From the NCBI RefSeq assembly GCF_913773735.1, contig NZ_CAJYEB010000039.1, positions 1-64,000 on the forward strand: a DNA stretch of 64,000 nucleotides, written 5' to 3'. This stretch comes from an uncultured Massilia sp. (GTDB taxonomy: Bacteria; Pseudomonadota; Gammaproteobacteria; Burkholderiales; Burkholderiaceae_D). The notes under the pieces are model-generated. The model was given only the letters and a program-made list of their open reading frames with translations. It was not told the origin of the DNA and did not search any database. A program made the position numbers and the translations under genes. This document shows, piece by piece, positions 8,236 to 16,699 of the stretch. Every line of letters begins with the position of its first letter. Positions within the stretch are counted from its first letter, which is position 1.

Positions 8236-9983
8236 TTGCACGTCCAGTTCGCCTGCTGGGCGATACGCACGATGCTGTACAGGGTCGACGCAATGGCCCG
8301 CGGGTCCTGGTAACTGGACTGGTGTTCGTAGCCGGTCTGTCGGAATACCCCCTTGAACAGCCCACTGCGCAACTGGTGATCGGCGGACTTCATGGGAACG
8401 GTCTGGTCACCCGGCGCCGAGGGCGCCAGGAGCGTTGCATGGATCGGCTCGGACAAACTCTCGCCGAAAGGCATCGCACCGATATTGTTGACGCCTTCCG
8501 GATCCCATTCCGTAAATTCCAGCCTCCCCTGCCCGCTGTCGCGGACGATGGGCCAGTTCTGCCAGCCGGCGGGATTGCCACAATTCCGGATATCCCACAC
8601 TACTTCGCCGAAGCTGCGCCGTGCGCGGTCGGCGCCGTAGTGCGCATAACTGTTGGGATGGTAAGTGTTGGCGATGGTCCTGTGAAAAACCTGCACCTTG
8701 TCGATGTACTCGCACGTCCTGTCAAAGGTTCCGCCACCATGATCCACAGGCAGCCCACAGGGATTGATCCATTCCTCGCGGAACAGCGCATACCATCGAG
8801 CCCGCACCTTGTAGATTTCACGATACGGGTCGCCCTGCTTCGGCCAGGCATCCAGTTCGCGCCCATTGTGCTGCACACGCAGCCAGCCATTGCCATAGGA
8901 CTCGGTGGGCAATAATTGCAAGGCGCCCGGTGAATTCGCCAGCACCGCCGTGACTTCGGCCCCAAAGTTACCGGCAACCTTCGCGCCAATGCTGGCTTTC
9001 GCGTCGTGCATCATCCCCGGATCCTCGAAACCGGCCCGCATGCGCTTGTAGGCGGCCGGGGCGCCGATGGCCGGCATCACGCCATGCACGATGCCTAGCA
9101 CCTTGTCCTGCAGGTTGCCGTAACTGGGGTGGACCAGTGCCCGCCCGACCAGCCCGCCCATGGAATGGGTGACGACGATCACCTGGTTGCAGTCGTAACC
9201 GGAAGCCTTCAGCTCGTCGATGACCCGATTGATACGCACCGCGATGATCTTCGCGCTGTCGCCGTTCGACTGCAGCCAGTTGTAGCCGAACGCGTACACC
9301 GCAAACCAGCAGCCGGTGGCCACCTTCCTCAGCTCCTCTTCGGTCAATGCCTTCTGGGGCAGCTTGGGATCCGGTGACCATGCCTGTGGATCGACGCCCA
9401 CGACGTCCTGCCATGCCGGCTGCAACTTGCCGTGGGCAAAGGTGCTGTTCAGGCGCGATTCGAGATGCTGCAACAGCTTCCCGTAGCTCTTGAAGAAGAC
9501 CTCGCCCCAGCCTCGCGCCCTTGCCTTTTGCACGGCGGTTCGCCTGTTCGGCATCGTGGCCGGATCGTCGGTCAGCAGGGGCGAGCGGAAATTCTCCTCC
9601 AGCCCGACATTGCCGTGCCGGCCATCGCCGCTGACGCCGAACTCCGCCGCAGGGTCATAGATGTCGACCGTGGTCTGCAGCGGATCCAGCCGCAACTGGC
9701 GGTCGCCCGGCGATTCCTTCGCGTTCGCGCGCACGTTGGCCGCGCCCAGGCTATCGGGGCGCCAGGCGATATTGTCCTTCTTGCCCAGTTCCTCGCGCCG
9801 CTGCTCGCTCATGCGCAGGTTGGACCCCATGATGCCGGGCAGGAAAATCACCGGCAGTACGCGCGTGGGCAGCACCCTGGCGCACTGCGGCTTCTGATCC
9901 TCCTTCGGTGTCGCGAACCCTTCGGCCTTGCGCGCAGCGCCGTCGTGCTGCCGGGCGGGCAAGGGATGTTCGGCAGTCGCCAT
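8232..9983 (-). CDS. T6SS phospholipase effector (alpha/beta hydrolase, Tle type)
   Basis: A 583-residue alpha/beta hydrolase. The oxyanion-side motif FLPGIMGSNLR lies near residue 47, and the nucleophile elbow is THSMGG with Ser274 as the likely catalytic serine. A C-terminal His before the end (GYEHQSSY) and an Asp in APGDQTVP complete a plausible triad. There is no signal peptide, as expected for cargo loaded on VgrG. It is directly downstream of vgrG (18-base gap) and overlaps the Tli4-like gene by four bases. The pairing with a Tli4-family immunity protein suggests a Tle4-like lipase hydrolysing target-cell phospholipids; the subclass was not tested by alignment. Confidence 0.82.
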   Translation of the reverse strand: MATAEHPLPARQHDGAARKAEGFATPKEDQKPQCARVLPTRVLPVIFLPGIMGSNLRMSEQRREELGKKDNIAWRPDSLGAANVRANAKESPGDRQLRLDPLQTTVDIYDPAAEFGVSGDGRHGNVGLEENFRSPLLTDDPATMPNRRTAVQKARARGWGEVFFKSYGKLLQHLESRLNSTFAHGKLQPAWQDVVGVDPQAWSPDPKLPQKALTEEELRKVATGCWFAVYAFGYNWLQSNGDSAKIIAVRINRVIDELKASGYDCNQVIVVTHSMGGLVGRALVHPSYGNLQDKVLGIVHGVMPAIGAPAAYKRMRAGFEDPGMMHDAKASIGAKVAGNFGAEVTAVLANSPGALQLLPTESYGNGWLRVQHNGRELDAWPKQGDPYREIYKVRARWYALFREEWINPCGLPVDHGGGTFDRTCEYIDKVQVFHRTIANTYHPNSYAHYGADRARRSFGEVVWDIRNCGNPAGWQNWPIVRDSGQGRLEFTEWDPEGVNNIGAMPFGESLSEPIHATLLAPSAPGDQTVPMKSADHQLRSGLFKGVFRQTGYEHQSSYQDPRAIASTLYSIVRIAQQANWTCK

Positions 9984-10001
9984 CGCACTCCTCCTGTGAG
10001 A

Positions 10002-12752
10002 TCAGTCGTCCAGCGCCTCGATGTCGTAGCGCCCGAACGGCACGGCGCTGCTGAAACGTTCGGTCAGTCCGGCGGCGTCGGTTCGCCCCTCGAACACGCG
10101 GCCATCTTCCGTGGTGATGCGATACCGTTGGTTCGGCATGGGTTCGTCGGTACCGATCCAGCGCAGGACGACTTGCTGGTCGTGGGCCGCGGCACTCCCC
10201 GGCAGCGGCACGACGGCCGGGCCGCCACCGCCCGGGCCGACATGGGCGAACTTCGACGACTTGATCGTGTGCTCGCCGCTGCTTTGCTGCGTGATAGCGC
10301 CGCCGCCGATGTCCACCTGCGCGCCTTGCGCCACGAATCGGACTTTCGGTGCCTGCAGCACGATCTCGTCGGCCGCGGTCAGCACGATGCGCCTGGACGA
10401 CGTGAGCGCGACGTCGTCGTCATGCGCCTGCAGTTCGAGCTTGCCGCTGGCAGCAACGAGCTTGATGCCGAGGCGATGTGCGAACAGGCTGATACTCTCC
10501 GACGCGCGGGCCAGCAACTTGCGCCCCACCGACAATTGCGTATTGCCGATGCTGACCATGTCGATATGGGTTTGCGCGCCGATCGCCAGGTTATCCTGGC
10601 TGGTCACCGCCACGCCGGCTGGCGCGGATACCGCCACCACCGGCCTGCCGCCGGCGCCGCCGGTGTCCTTGTCCGTATTGCTGCCGGCCTCCCACGACTT
10701 CAGGAAGCCGATCAGTTGCTGCAACTGCTTGCCGTCCGTCTCGTCCGCACGATGCACCGCGGCCAGTTCGGACAACTGTCGTAACACACCATGCAACGCT
10801 TCGGCCAGGCCGACCAGTTCCGCGCGGTCCAGTTGCCGACCGCCGGCCTGGGGACACGCGGCGGCGCTGATGAGAACACCTCGCGCGCCGCGTACCGCGA
10901 CGGCGTGGTCGCTGCGCAATTCCACCCCCTCGCCGCGCGCCTCGCCCTTGCCGTCGCTGCGGGGGTGCGTGAGCCAGCCAAGGTTCAGTTCGCTATATCC
11001 ATGTTCGGACGCCAGCTGCGCACTGATCTGTCCGGGCGTATCGTCCAGTCGCAGCTGGTTGTAGCGGGCAGCCCTGGCTTCCTTGCTTTTGATCCCGGCA
11101 AGATACTTGTTGCCGGGAAGGCCGCCGGCATGGCTGAACGAAGGCGGCGGCGCCACGCCACCGTAGACACGCGCCATGACGATCGGCTTGTCGGGGTCGC
11201 CACCCAGGAAGTCGACGATGACTTCGTCGCCTACGCGCGGCAGCGCCAGGGCTCCCCACCGATTGCCGGCCCAGTTGCTGGCGACCCTGACCCAGGCCGA
11301 GTCCCGGTCGCTGCCGCTGGCGCCGGCGCCCTGGGCATGCGCGTGGTCTTCCATCCTGGTGCCGGGAAAGCGTACCTTCACCCGGCCATACTCATCGCAA
11401 TGCACGTCTTCACCGGCAGGGCCGACCACAATCGCACTTTGCAGTCGCGGACGCGGCACGTCGGTACGGGGATCGAAGACCGGTACGAGGGGAATACCGC
11501 GACGCACGCAGGTAAAGCGGTTGGTAAACCGCGTCCCTCGCTCCGCACTGGCCTGCTGCAGCGCGCGGCCGGACGAGCCGTCATCCGTCCGGCCAAACGC
11601 AAACAGGCGTTGTATCCGGTCGCTGAGCAGCTTCGGCAGGTTGTTTTCCGCGTCGACTTCCAGGTGCGTGACGATGAATTCCCGTTCCATCGGCGGATGC
11701 GCGTCGATGTCGGGATGGCCGCTCAATGCCATCCATTCGCCGACACACAGGGCACGTACGCTGCCCTCGCCATGGAAGCACTTGGACTCGTATTCATGGC
11801 GTTTCATGCGCAAGTCGCCAAGTTCCCGGTAGTCGTCGCCGTCCGCGCCGGCATGCGGCACATCGATGAGGTAATCATCGAGACCGGCTGCGAACACGTT
11901 GCCGGCACTGCCCTGGTCGATGTGGGACGGCGCATTTGCGGTCATCGGATACGCCTGCATGTAGTTCAAGCTCAAGCGGTTGACGTTGCCGGGCTTGAGC
12001 TTGCGCACGGAACTCCACGCGAAGATGGTATCGCTTTGCTCTGCACTGTCGTCGCGGTGATAGCGCACGGTGCCGGCGGCATTGCGTCCCAGAAGGAGTG
12101 CATCGTCGCACAGCACGAGGGTATGGGCCGGCACATTGCGGCCCTGCGTATCGTCGGCATGCGCGGACCGTACGAACCAGACGATGCCGCGGCGCTTCCA
12201 CAGGCGGCGCAAGAAGTGCGCATCGGACTCGTTGTGCTGCATCGTGAATTCCCGCGCAGCATGGGTTCCGGTGACGCACGACCAATCCACGTCAAAGGCT
12301 TCGGCCACTACCGGATTATTGCGCCGCCACGCATCGAGGACGACCTGCGTGATGTCCAGTTCATTCAGGTTGCGAAACACACGGGTGTTCGTGCGCTGTT
12401 CCATCAGCGCCAAGGCATCGCGCACCACCAGTTCATAGGTCGCCAAGCCGCCATCGGCCTGGCCCGCGGCCGCTTGCGCGACGATGCCGCACACGGCGCG
12501 CAGCGTTCCCCGGTCAGTCACGAACTGGAGTTCGACCGGTAAAGCAATAAATGTCTTCAGCGGAATATTGGCCCGCGCCGAGACGCAGAAAAGCCGATAT
12601 TCCAGTCCGCCGCATACTGTCTCTCGGCCCGTGACCCGGTTGACCAGCAGGACGTCGTCGCGTAGCGGCCAGGTGTGCGGCCAGCGCAACCGAATCGGCC
12701 GATGGGCGTCCGATAAACCGGATGCGCTGTCGAATAGATCCTTGAGGTTCAT
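10002..12752 (-). CDS. vgrG: VgrG spike protein with DUF2345 and transthyretin-like C-terminus
   Basis: A 916-residue VgrG. The ATG at 12752 is preceded by GGGAG at good spacing; the frame extends upstream but without a better start. Order of parts: gp27-like region (about 20-420), gp5 OB-fold with CDEYGRVKVRFPG and RVGDEVIVDFLGGDPD (about 455-550), DUF2345 region of repetitive beta strands (about 610-820), and a final 75 residues (about 840-916) with RYRITTEDGRVFEGRTDAAG, a transthyretin/Ig-like extension often used to dock cargo. The lipase gene follows at once. No T6SS sheath, baseplate or ATPase gene is in the window, so this is an orphan VgrG cassette served by machinery elsewhere. Confidence 0.93.
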   Translation of the reverse strand: MNLKDLFDSASGLSDAHRPIRLRWPHTWPLRDDVLLVNRVTGRETVCGGLEYRLFCVSARANIPLKTFIALPVELQFVTDRGTLRAVCGIVAQAAAGQADGGLATYELVVRDALALMEQRTNTRVFRNLNELDITQVVLDAWRRNNPVVAEAFDVDWSCVTGTHAAREFTMQHNESDAHFLRRLWKRRGIVWFVRSAHADDTQGRNVPAHTLVLCDDALLLGRNAAGTVRYHRDDSAEQSDTIFAWSSVRKLKPGNVNRLSLNYMQAYPMTANAPSHIDQGSAGNVFAAGLDDYLIDVPHAGADGDDYRELGDLRMKRHEYESKCFHGEGSVRALCVGEWMALSGHPDIDAHPPMEREFIVTHLEVDAENNLPKLLSDRIQRLFAFGRTDDGSSGRALQQASAERGTRFTNRFTCVRRGIPLVPVFDPRTDVPRPRLQSAIVVGPAGEDVHCDEYGRVKVRFPGTRMEDHAHAQGAGASGSDRDSAWVRVASNWAGNRWGALALPRVGDEVIVDFLGGDPDKPIVMARVYGGVAPPPSFSHAGGLPGNKYLAGIKSKEARAARYNQLRLDDTPGQISAQLASEHGYSELNLGWLTHPRSDGKGEARGEGVELRSDHAVAVRGARGVLISAAACPQAGGRQLDRAELVGLAEALHGVLRQLSELAAVHRADETDGKQLQQLIGFLKSWEAGSNTDKDTGGAGGRPVVAVSAPAGVAVTSQDNLAIGAQTHIDMVSIGNTQLSVGRKLLARASESISLFAHRLGIKLVAASGKLELQAHDDDVALTSSRRIVLTAADEIVLQAPKVRFVAQGAQVDIGGGAITQQSSGEHTIKSSKFAHVGPGGGGPAVVPLPGSAAAHDQQVVLRWIGTDEPMPNQRYRITTEDGRVFEGRTDAAGLTERFSSAVPFGRYDIEALDD

Positions 12753-12982
12753 GCAAGCTCCCTGGTCAGCGGAACGCACTCCAAGGATCGATGGTAGGGA
12801 GGCGACGCAGCAACTCCTTGATACCCATCTAATTCTTGCTCGAATCCAATGGTCGGACGAACGACCTGGGATGGCGACACCGGGGCACACCCACGGCGGG
12901 CCGCTCTGCAGCCGCCCGACGCCAGCATGCATGCGCGCGTCAGTCTTCTGCGCGCTGCATGCCGGGAATCGCCTCGAGCCAC

Positions 12983-13456
12983 TCAGCCCGTCTCTGCCTC
13001 CAGGTTCGCCCTCACCCGCGCCAGCAAGCCCCGCAACACCTCCCTGTCCGCCTCCGCGATCCCCACCAGTGCCGCCTCCGCCAGCCGCCCGTCGTCCCGG
13101 TGCAGCGCCGCGTGCAGCGCCGCGCCCTCCGGCGACAGCGACAGGCGCGTGCTGCGCCGGTCCGCCTCGTCCGCCACGGCCTGCAGCAGGCCGCGCTCGC
13201 GCAGCACGCGGATCAGGCGCGCCACCTGGGCCTTGTCGCGCCCGGAGTGCGCGACCAGGTCGCTCTGGGTGGCGCCGGGATGGCGCGCGAAGTAGCCGAG
13301 CGCCTTGGCCTCCATGTGCGCCAGCTCGTGCGTGCCGGCGCGCAGGCTGCGGAACTGGCGCGCGCGGTACAGGTGCATGATCGCGTGCATGGACTCGAGC
13401 ACCTCGCCGGCGGGCGACAGGGACTTTTGGTTGACTTTATCAACTTTACTTTGCAT
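12983..13456 (-). CDS. MarR-family transcriptional regulator
   Basis: A 157-residue winged-helix protein. The recognition region ATQSDLVAHSGRDKAQVARLIRVLRERGLL (shown here in two parts: helix-turn-helix around 62-90) and the wing ADRRSTRLSLSPEG (about 97-110) are typical MarR features, with dimerisation helices at both ends. It is divergent from the siderophore-interacting protein gene, with only 36 bases between start codons. Its own first codons overlap the neighbour's promoter and an inverted repeat (13430-13444), so auto-repression together with repression of the neighbour is likely. The ligand is unknown; a link to iron or oxidative stress is inferred from the neighbour. Confidence 0.88.
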   Translation of the reverse strand: MQSKVDKVNQKSLSPAGEVLESMHAIMHLYRARQFRSLRAGTHELAHMEAKALGYFARHPGATQSDLVAHSGRDKAQVARLIRVLRERGLLQAVADEADRRSTRLSLSPEGAALHAALHRDDGRLAEAALVGIAEADREVLRGLLARVRANLEAETG

Positions 13457-13459
13457 AAT
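13430..13459 (+). promoter_or_regulatory. Sigma-70 promoter with inverted-repeat operator
   Basis: TTGACT at 13431-13436 and CATAAT at 13454-13459 are separated by exactly 17 bases and point toward the siderophore-interacting protein gene at 13493. The inverted repeat GTTGA-CTTTA-TCAAC (13430-13444) covers the -35 box. A further ATCAAC half-site lies at 13471-13476. This is the natural binding place for the divergent MarR regulator, whose coding start lies inside the same stretch. Confidence 0.7.
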
Positions 13460-13492
13460 TGGGGGACATTATCAACTAATTGTGGAGCGGTG

Positions 13493-14242
13493 ATGCAACA
13501 GGATACCCTTCTCGACACCGGCGCCTGGCCGGAAATCCGGCGCGTGCGCCACGAACTGAAACTGCGCGACCTCGACGTCGTGCGCGTCGAGCCGCTCGGT
13601 CCGGCCTTCGTCGCCGTCACGCTGCGCGGCGACGCGCTGGCCGACTTCGTCTCGCTCTCGTTCGACGACCACGTCAAGCTGTTCTTCGACGGCGCCGCCG
13701 GCGACGCACCGGCGCGGCGCGACTATACCCCACGGCGCCACGACCGCGAAGCCCGCGAACTCGTCATCGAGTTCGCCCTGCACGGCCATGGCGTCGCCTC
13801 GACCTGGGCGCGCACGGCGCGGGTGGGCCAGCGCCTCACCGTCGGCGGTCCGCGCGGCTCGATGATCGTCCCGATGGCATGCGCCTGGCACCTGCTGGTC
13901 GGCGACGCCACCGCCCTGCCCGCGATCGCGCGCCGGCTGGAGGAACTGCCGGAAGGCGCGCGCGTGGTCGTGCTGGCGCTGGCCGGCGCCGATGCACGCC
14001 GCGCGCTGCCGACGCGCGCCAGCGCCGAGGTGCGCTGGTTCGATACGCCGCAGGCGCTGCTGGACGCGCTGCGCGCCCTGCCGCTGCCGCCCGGCCACGG
14101 CTTCGCCTGGGGCGGCGGCGAGGCGGCGGTGATGGCCCAGGTGCGCGCGCTGCTCGCCGACAAGGGTTTGCCGCGCCAGGCGATGCGCGTCTCCGCCTAC
14201 TGGAAGGAAGGCGTGGCCGAGCACCACGAGGACCTGGCGTGA
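13493..14242 (+). CDS. Siderophore-interacting protein (FAD-dependent ferric-siderophore reductase family)
   Basis: A 249-residue protein of the SIP/ViuB family, which reduces imported ferric siderophores in the cytoplasm to release iron. The FAD-binding motif RDYTPRR (about 79-85) is followed by the NAD(P)H-binding part with GDATALPAIARRLEELP. The end matches the family pattern: WGGGEAAVMAQVR and YWKEGVAEHHE. The ATG at 13493 is chosen because it follows GGAG and the promoter at 13431-13459; upstream in-frame codons lie inside the MarR gene. Control by the divergent MarR protein is likely. No siderophore biosynthesis genes are adjacent, but a FecA-like receptor lies 3 kb away. Confidence 0.9.
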   Translation: MQQDTLLDTGAWPEIRRVRHELKLRDLDVVRVEPLGPAFVAVTLRGDALADFVSLSFDDHVKLFFDGAAGDAPARRDYTPRRHDREARELVIEFALHGHGVASTWARTARVGQRLTVGGPRGSMIVPMACAWHLLVGDATALPAIARRLEELPEGARVVVLALAGADARRALPTRASAEVRWFDTPQALLDALRALPLPPGHGFAWGGGEAAVMAQVRALLADKGLPRQAMRVSAYWKEGVAEHHEDLA

Positions 14243-14314
14243 CGGGACCGGCGCCGGCAGGAATCGTGGCAGCGTGATAAGGTTTCTCCTTTATCCACGG
14301 AATCAGGAAGCCCC

Positions 14315-14614
14315 ATGACCACCCCCGTCGTCGCCATCGTCACCGCCAAGCCCGGCCTGGAACAGCAACTCGAGGAACGCTTTCGCGGCGTGATCGCCGC
14401 CACGCACGCGGAAGACGGCTGCAACGTCTACCAGCTCAACCGCGACACGGCCAACCCGCGCCGCTTCGTCTGGATCGAGGACTGGGAAAGCCAGGAACAC
14501 CTCGACCGCCACCTGGCCACCGCGCACATCAAGGCGCTGTTCTCCTCGTTCGCCGACCTCGTCGAATCGTCCGAGGTGATCGTGCTGGAGCACCTGGCCG
14601 GCGGCCCGGCCTGA
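14315..14614 (+). CDS. Antibiotic biosynthesis monooxygenase (ABM) domain protein
   Basis: A 99-residue single-domain ferredoxin-like protein: VVAIVTAKPGLEQQLEE at the start, then CNVYQLNRD and WEDxxWES-type sequence (WIEDWESQEHLDRHL), ending IVLEHLAGGPA. ABM proteins include quinol monooxygenases such as YgiN and heme-degrading IsdG-like enzymes. The lack of clear heme-contact residues leaves a quinol monooxygenase-like role as the better guess. Spaced 72 bases after the siderophore-interacting protein gene, it may be co-transcribed with it. Confidence 0.85.
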   Translation: MTTPVVAIVTAKPGLEQQLEERFRGVIAATHAEDGCNVYQLNRDTANPRRFVWIEDWESQEHLDRHLATAHIKALFSSFADLVESSEVIVLEHLAGGPA

Positions 14615-14626
14615 GCGCAGGCTCAG
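14611..14626. other. Palindrome holding both stop codons of convergent genes
   Basis: CTGAGC-GCAG-GCTCAG forms a 6-bp stem with a 4-base loop. The TGA of the ABM gene (14612-14614) and the reverse-strand TGA of the next gene (14623-14625) both lie inside it. There is no T-run on either side, so it is at best a weak bidirectional terminator. Confidence 0.4.
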
Positions 14627-14928
14627 TCCCCTCCCAGCGCGCTCCTGAGCCAGTCGCGCCCGCGCTCGTCCAGCGCCCGCGCGATGACGTCCGGCGGCAG
14701 GCTGTAGACGGTGGCCCAGGTGGCGCGGCCGTCGGCGGCGTTCGACGGAAAGCTGGTGGTCTCGACCGGCCAGTGGTATTTGCGCTTGAGCGCGCGGACG
14801 ATGGCGGCCAGCGTCACGCGGCCGCGCAGCGGTTCGGCGCCGGCCTGGTCGCGGTTCGACAGCAGGACGGCGAGGACGGCGCCGCGCGCGGTGCGCGGGC
14901 CGGGGAAGATGGGGAGTTTGCGTGTCAT
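14623..14928 (-). CDS. Hypothetical protein of 101 residues
   Basis: A basic soluble protein with no recognised family. The part TLAAIVRALKRKYHWPVETTSF, taken as two short segments (about 38-60), followed by ATWATVYSLPPDVI, has the look of a small helix-turn-helix or winged-helix unit followed by the helical tail ALDERGRDWLRS. It starts nine bases after the TauE/SafE gene stop on the same strand and is probably translated from the same message. No signal peptide or membrane span. Confidence 0.6.
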   Translation of the reverse strand: MTRKLPIFPGPRTARGAVLAVLLSNRDQAGAEPLRGRVTLAAIVRALKRKYHWPVETTSFPSNAADGRATWATVYSLPPDVIARALDERGRDWLRSALGGD

Positions 14929-14937
14929 GCCGTCATT

Positions 14938-15705
14938 CTAGCCGCCCACGAAGGGGCGCAGCATCAGGTGCGCCCCCAGCGCCAGCAGCCCGAGGAAGAA
15001 GCAGCGCCGGAACGGCGCGGGCCGGATCCGGCCGCGGATCGCCTGGCCGAACGCCATCCCGAGCAGGGCCGGCGCCAGCGCGTACAGCGACGTGCCGGCC
15101 GCGCGCAGGGGCAGCTCGCCCGCCACCAGCAGCGCCCCCGCCAGCGCGCAGGTCGACGCGGTGAACGCCAGGGCGAGCGCCTGCACCAGCGCATCGCGCC
15201 CCAGTCCCAGGCCGCCCAGGTAGGGCACCGCCGGGACCACGAACACGCCGGTGGCCGCGGCGACCGCGCCGGTGACGGCGCCGACGACGGGCCCGGCCCA
15301 GCGCTCGGCGCCCGGCGCCACCTCCAGCCGGAACGCGGCCAGGCCGCCGGCCGCGTACAGCACCAGCGCGCCGCCCAGCGCGGCCACGGCACCGTCCGAC
15401 CCTGCTGGCGGCAACAGCGCGCCGCCGAGCAGCGTGCCGGCGCCGATCCCGGCCAGCATCGGCCAGAGCCGGCGCCACAGCGGGCCGATCGCGGGACCGG
15501 CGGCCAGTTGCCATAGATTCGTCACCAACGAAGGAATGACGAGCAGCGCCGCCGCCTCGCGCGGCGCCATGACCAAGCCCAGCAGGCCAACCGCCACCGT
15601 CGGCAGGCCCAGGCCGACGACGCCCTTGACGGTGCCGGCCACCAGGAAAACCACGAAGATCACGGCCAGGCCGGCCGCGCCGTGTACAGGTAAGATGATG
15701 TCCAT
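14938..15705 (-). CDS. TauE/SafE family permease (sulfite exporter-like)
   Basis: A 255-residue integral membrane protein with about eight spans, in two repeated halves. The first half carries GTVKGVVGLGLPTVAVGLL (about 20-40), the signature region of TauE/SafE permeases, and the second repeats it less well around GAVAAATGVFVVPAVPYL. ATG at 15705 chosen; MPA-ATG at 15714 is possible. Family members move small anions such as sulfite or sulfoacetate. The substrate is unknown here. Divergent from a LysR regulator that probably controls it. Confidence 0.88.
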   Translation of the reverse strand: MDIILPVHGAAGLAVIFVVFLVAGTVKGVVGLGLPTVAVGLLGLVMAPREAAALLVIPSLVTNLWQLAAGPAIGPLWRRLWPMLAGIGAGTLLGGALLPPAGSDGAVAALGGALVLYAAGGLAAFRLEVAPGAERWAGPVVGAVTGAVAAATGVFVVPAVPYLGGLGLGRDALVQALALAFTASTCALAGALLVAGELPLRAAGTSLYALAPALLGMAFGQAIRGRIRPAPFRRCFFLGLLALGAHLMLRPFVGG

Positions 15706-15801
15706 GGCCGGCATTCTGCGCGCCGGGCGCCGCGCGGAAAATGCGGAAGATGCATAGCCAGCCTTCGGCCCGACCGAAGGCTGGCCCGGGAAGGAGACAC
15801 G

Positions 15802-16695
15802 ATGAAGATCGACCTGGCCGACATGCGGCTGTTCCTGCACGTGGTGGAAGCCGGCAGCATCACGGCAGGCAGCGCGCGGGCGCACCTGGCGCTGGCCTCG
15901 GCCAGCCAGCGCATCCAGGGGATGGAAGACCAGGCCGGCGTGGCATTGCTGGTGCGCGGCCGGCGCGGCGTGGCGCCGACGCCGGCCGGCGAGACGCTGG
16001 CCCGGCATGCGCGCGCGGTGCTGCGCCAGGTCGACCTGCTGCATGCGGAACTGGCCGACCATGCCGGCGGCCTGCGCGGCACGGTGCGCCTGCTGTGCAA
16101 TACGGCGGCCATGAGCGAGTACCTGCCGGACGCGCTGGCCGGCTTCATGGCGCGCCATCCGGGCATCGCGGTGGACCTGGAGGAAGCCCTGAGCGCCGAG
16201 GTGGCGCGTGCCGTGCGCATCGGCGCCGCCGACGTCGGCATCGCGGCCGACACGGTCGACCTGGCGGGCCTGCAGGCGCTGCCCTTTCGCACCGACCGCC
16301 TGGTGGCGGTGAGCGCGCCGGCGTTGGCGCGGCAGCTGCTGGCGCCCGGCGCGCAGGCGGTGTCGTTCTCGCGCCTGCTCGACCTGGAGCACGTCGGCCT
16401 GGCCGGCGACAGCGCGCTGGCGCGCTACCTGGCGCGCCAGGCCGAACACGCCGGCCGCACCTTGCATGTGCGGGTGCGCGTGCGCAGCTTCGACGCCGTA
16501 TGCGCGCTGGTCGCGCGCGGCATCGGCGTGGGCATCGTGCCGGAACCGGCGGCGCGCCGCGGCGCGCAGTCGCTCGACCTGGCCGTCGTCGAACTGGCCG
16601 ATGCCTGGGCGCTGCGCCGGCTGGTGGTGTGCGTGCGCAGCCTCGACGCCCTCGCCCGGCCGGCGCGCCGGCTGGTCGAGGAGCTCGGGGCCTGA
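15802..16695 (+). CDS. LysR-family regulator next to TauE/SafE permease
   Basis: A 297-residue LysR protein. The helix-turn-helix spans about residues 18-45 (AGSITAGSARAHLALASASQ), and the effector-binding domain fills 90-290. An AAGGAG Shine-Dalgarno lies 5 bases before the ATG. It is divergent from the permease gene across about 96 bases, the usual LysR arrangement, so activation of that permease in response to its substrate is the likely job. Alternative roles cannot be excluded. Confidence 0.9.
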   Translation: MKIDLADMRLFLHVVEAGSITAGSARAHLALASASQRIQGMEDQAGVALLVRGRRGVAPTPAGETLARHARAVLRQVDLLHAELADHAGGLRGTVRLLCNTAAMSEYLPDALAGFMARHPGIAVDLEEALSAEVARAVRIGAADVGIAADTVDLAGLQALPFRTDRLVAVSAPALARQLLAPGAQAVSFSRLLDLEHVGLAGDSALARYLARQAEHAGRTLHVRVRVRSFDAVCALVARGIGVGIVPEPAARRGAQSLDLAVVELADAWALRRLVVCVRSLDALARPARRLVEELGA

Positions 16696-16699
16696 GCCG

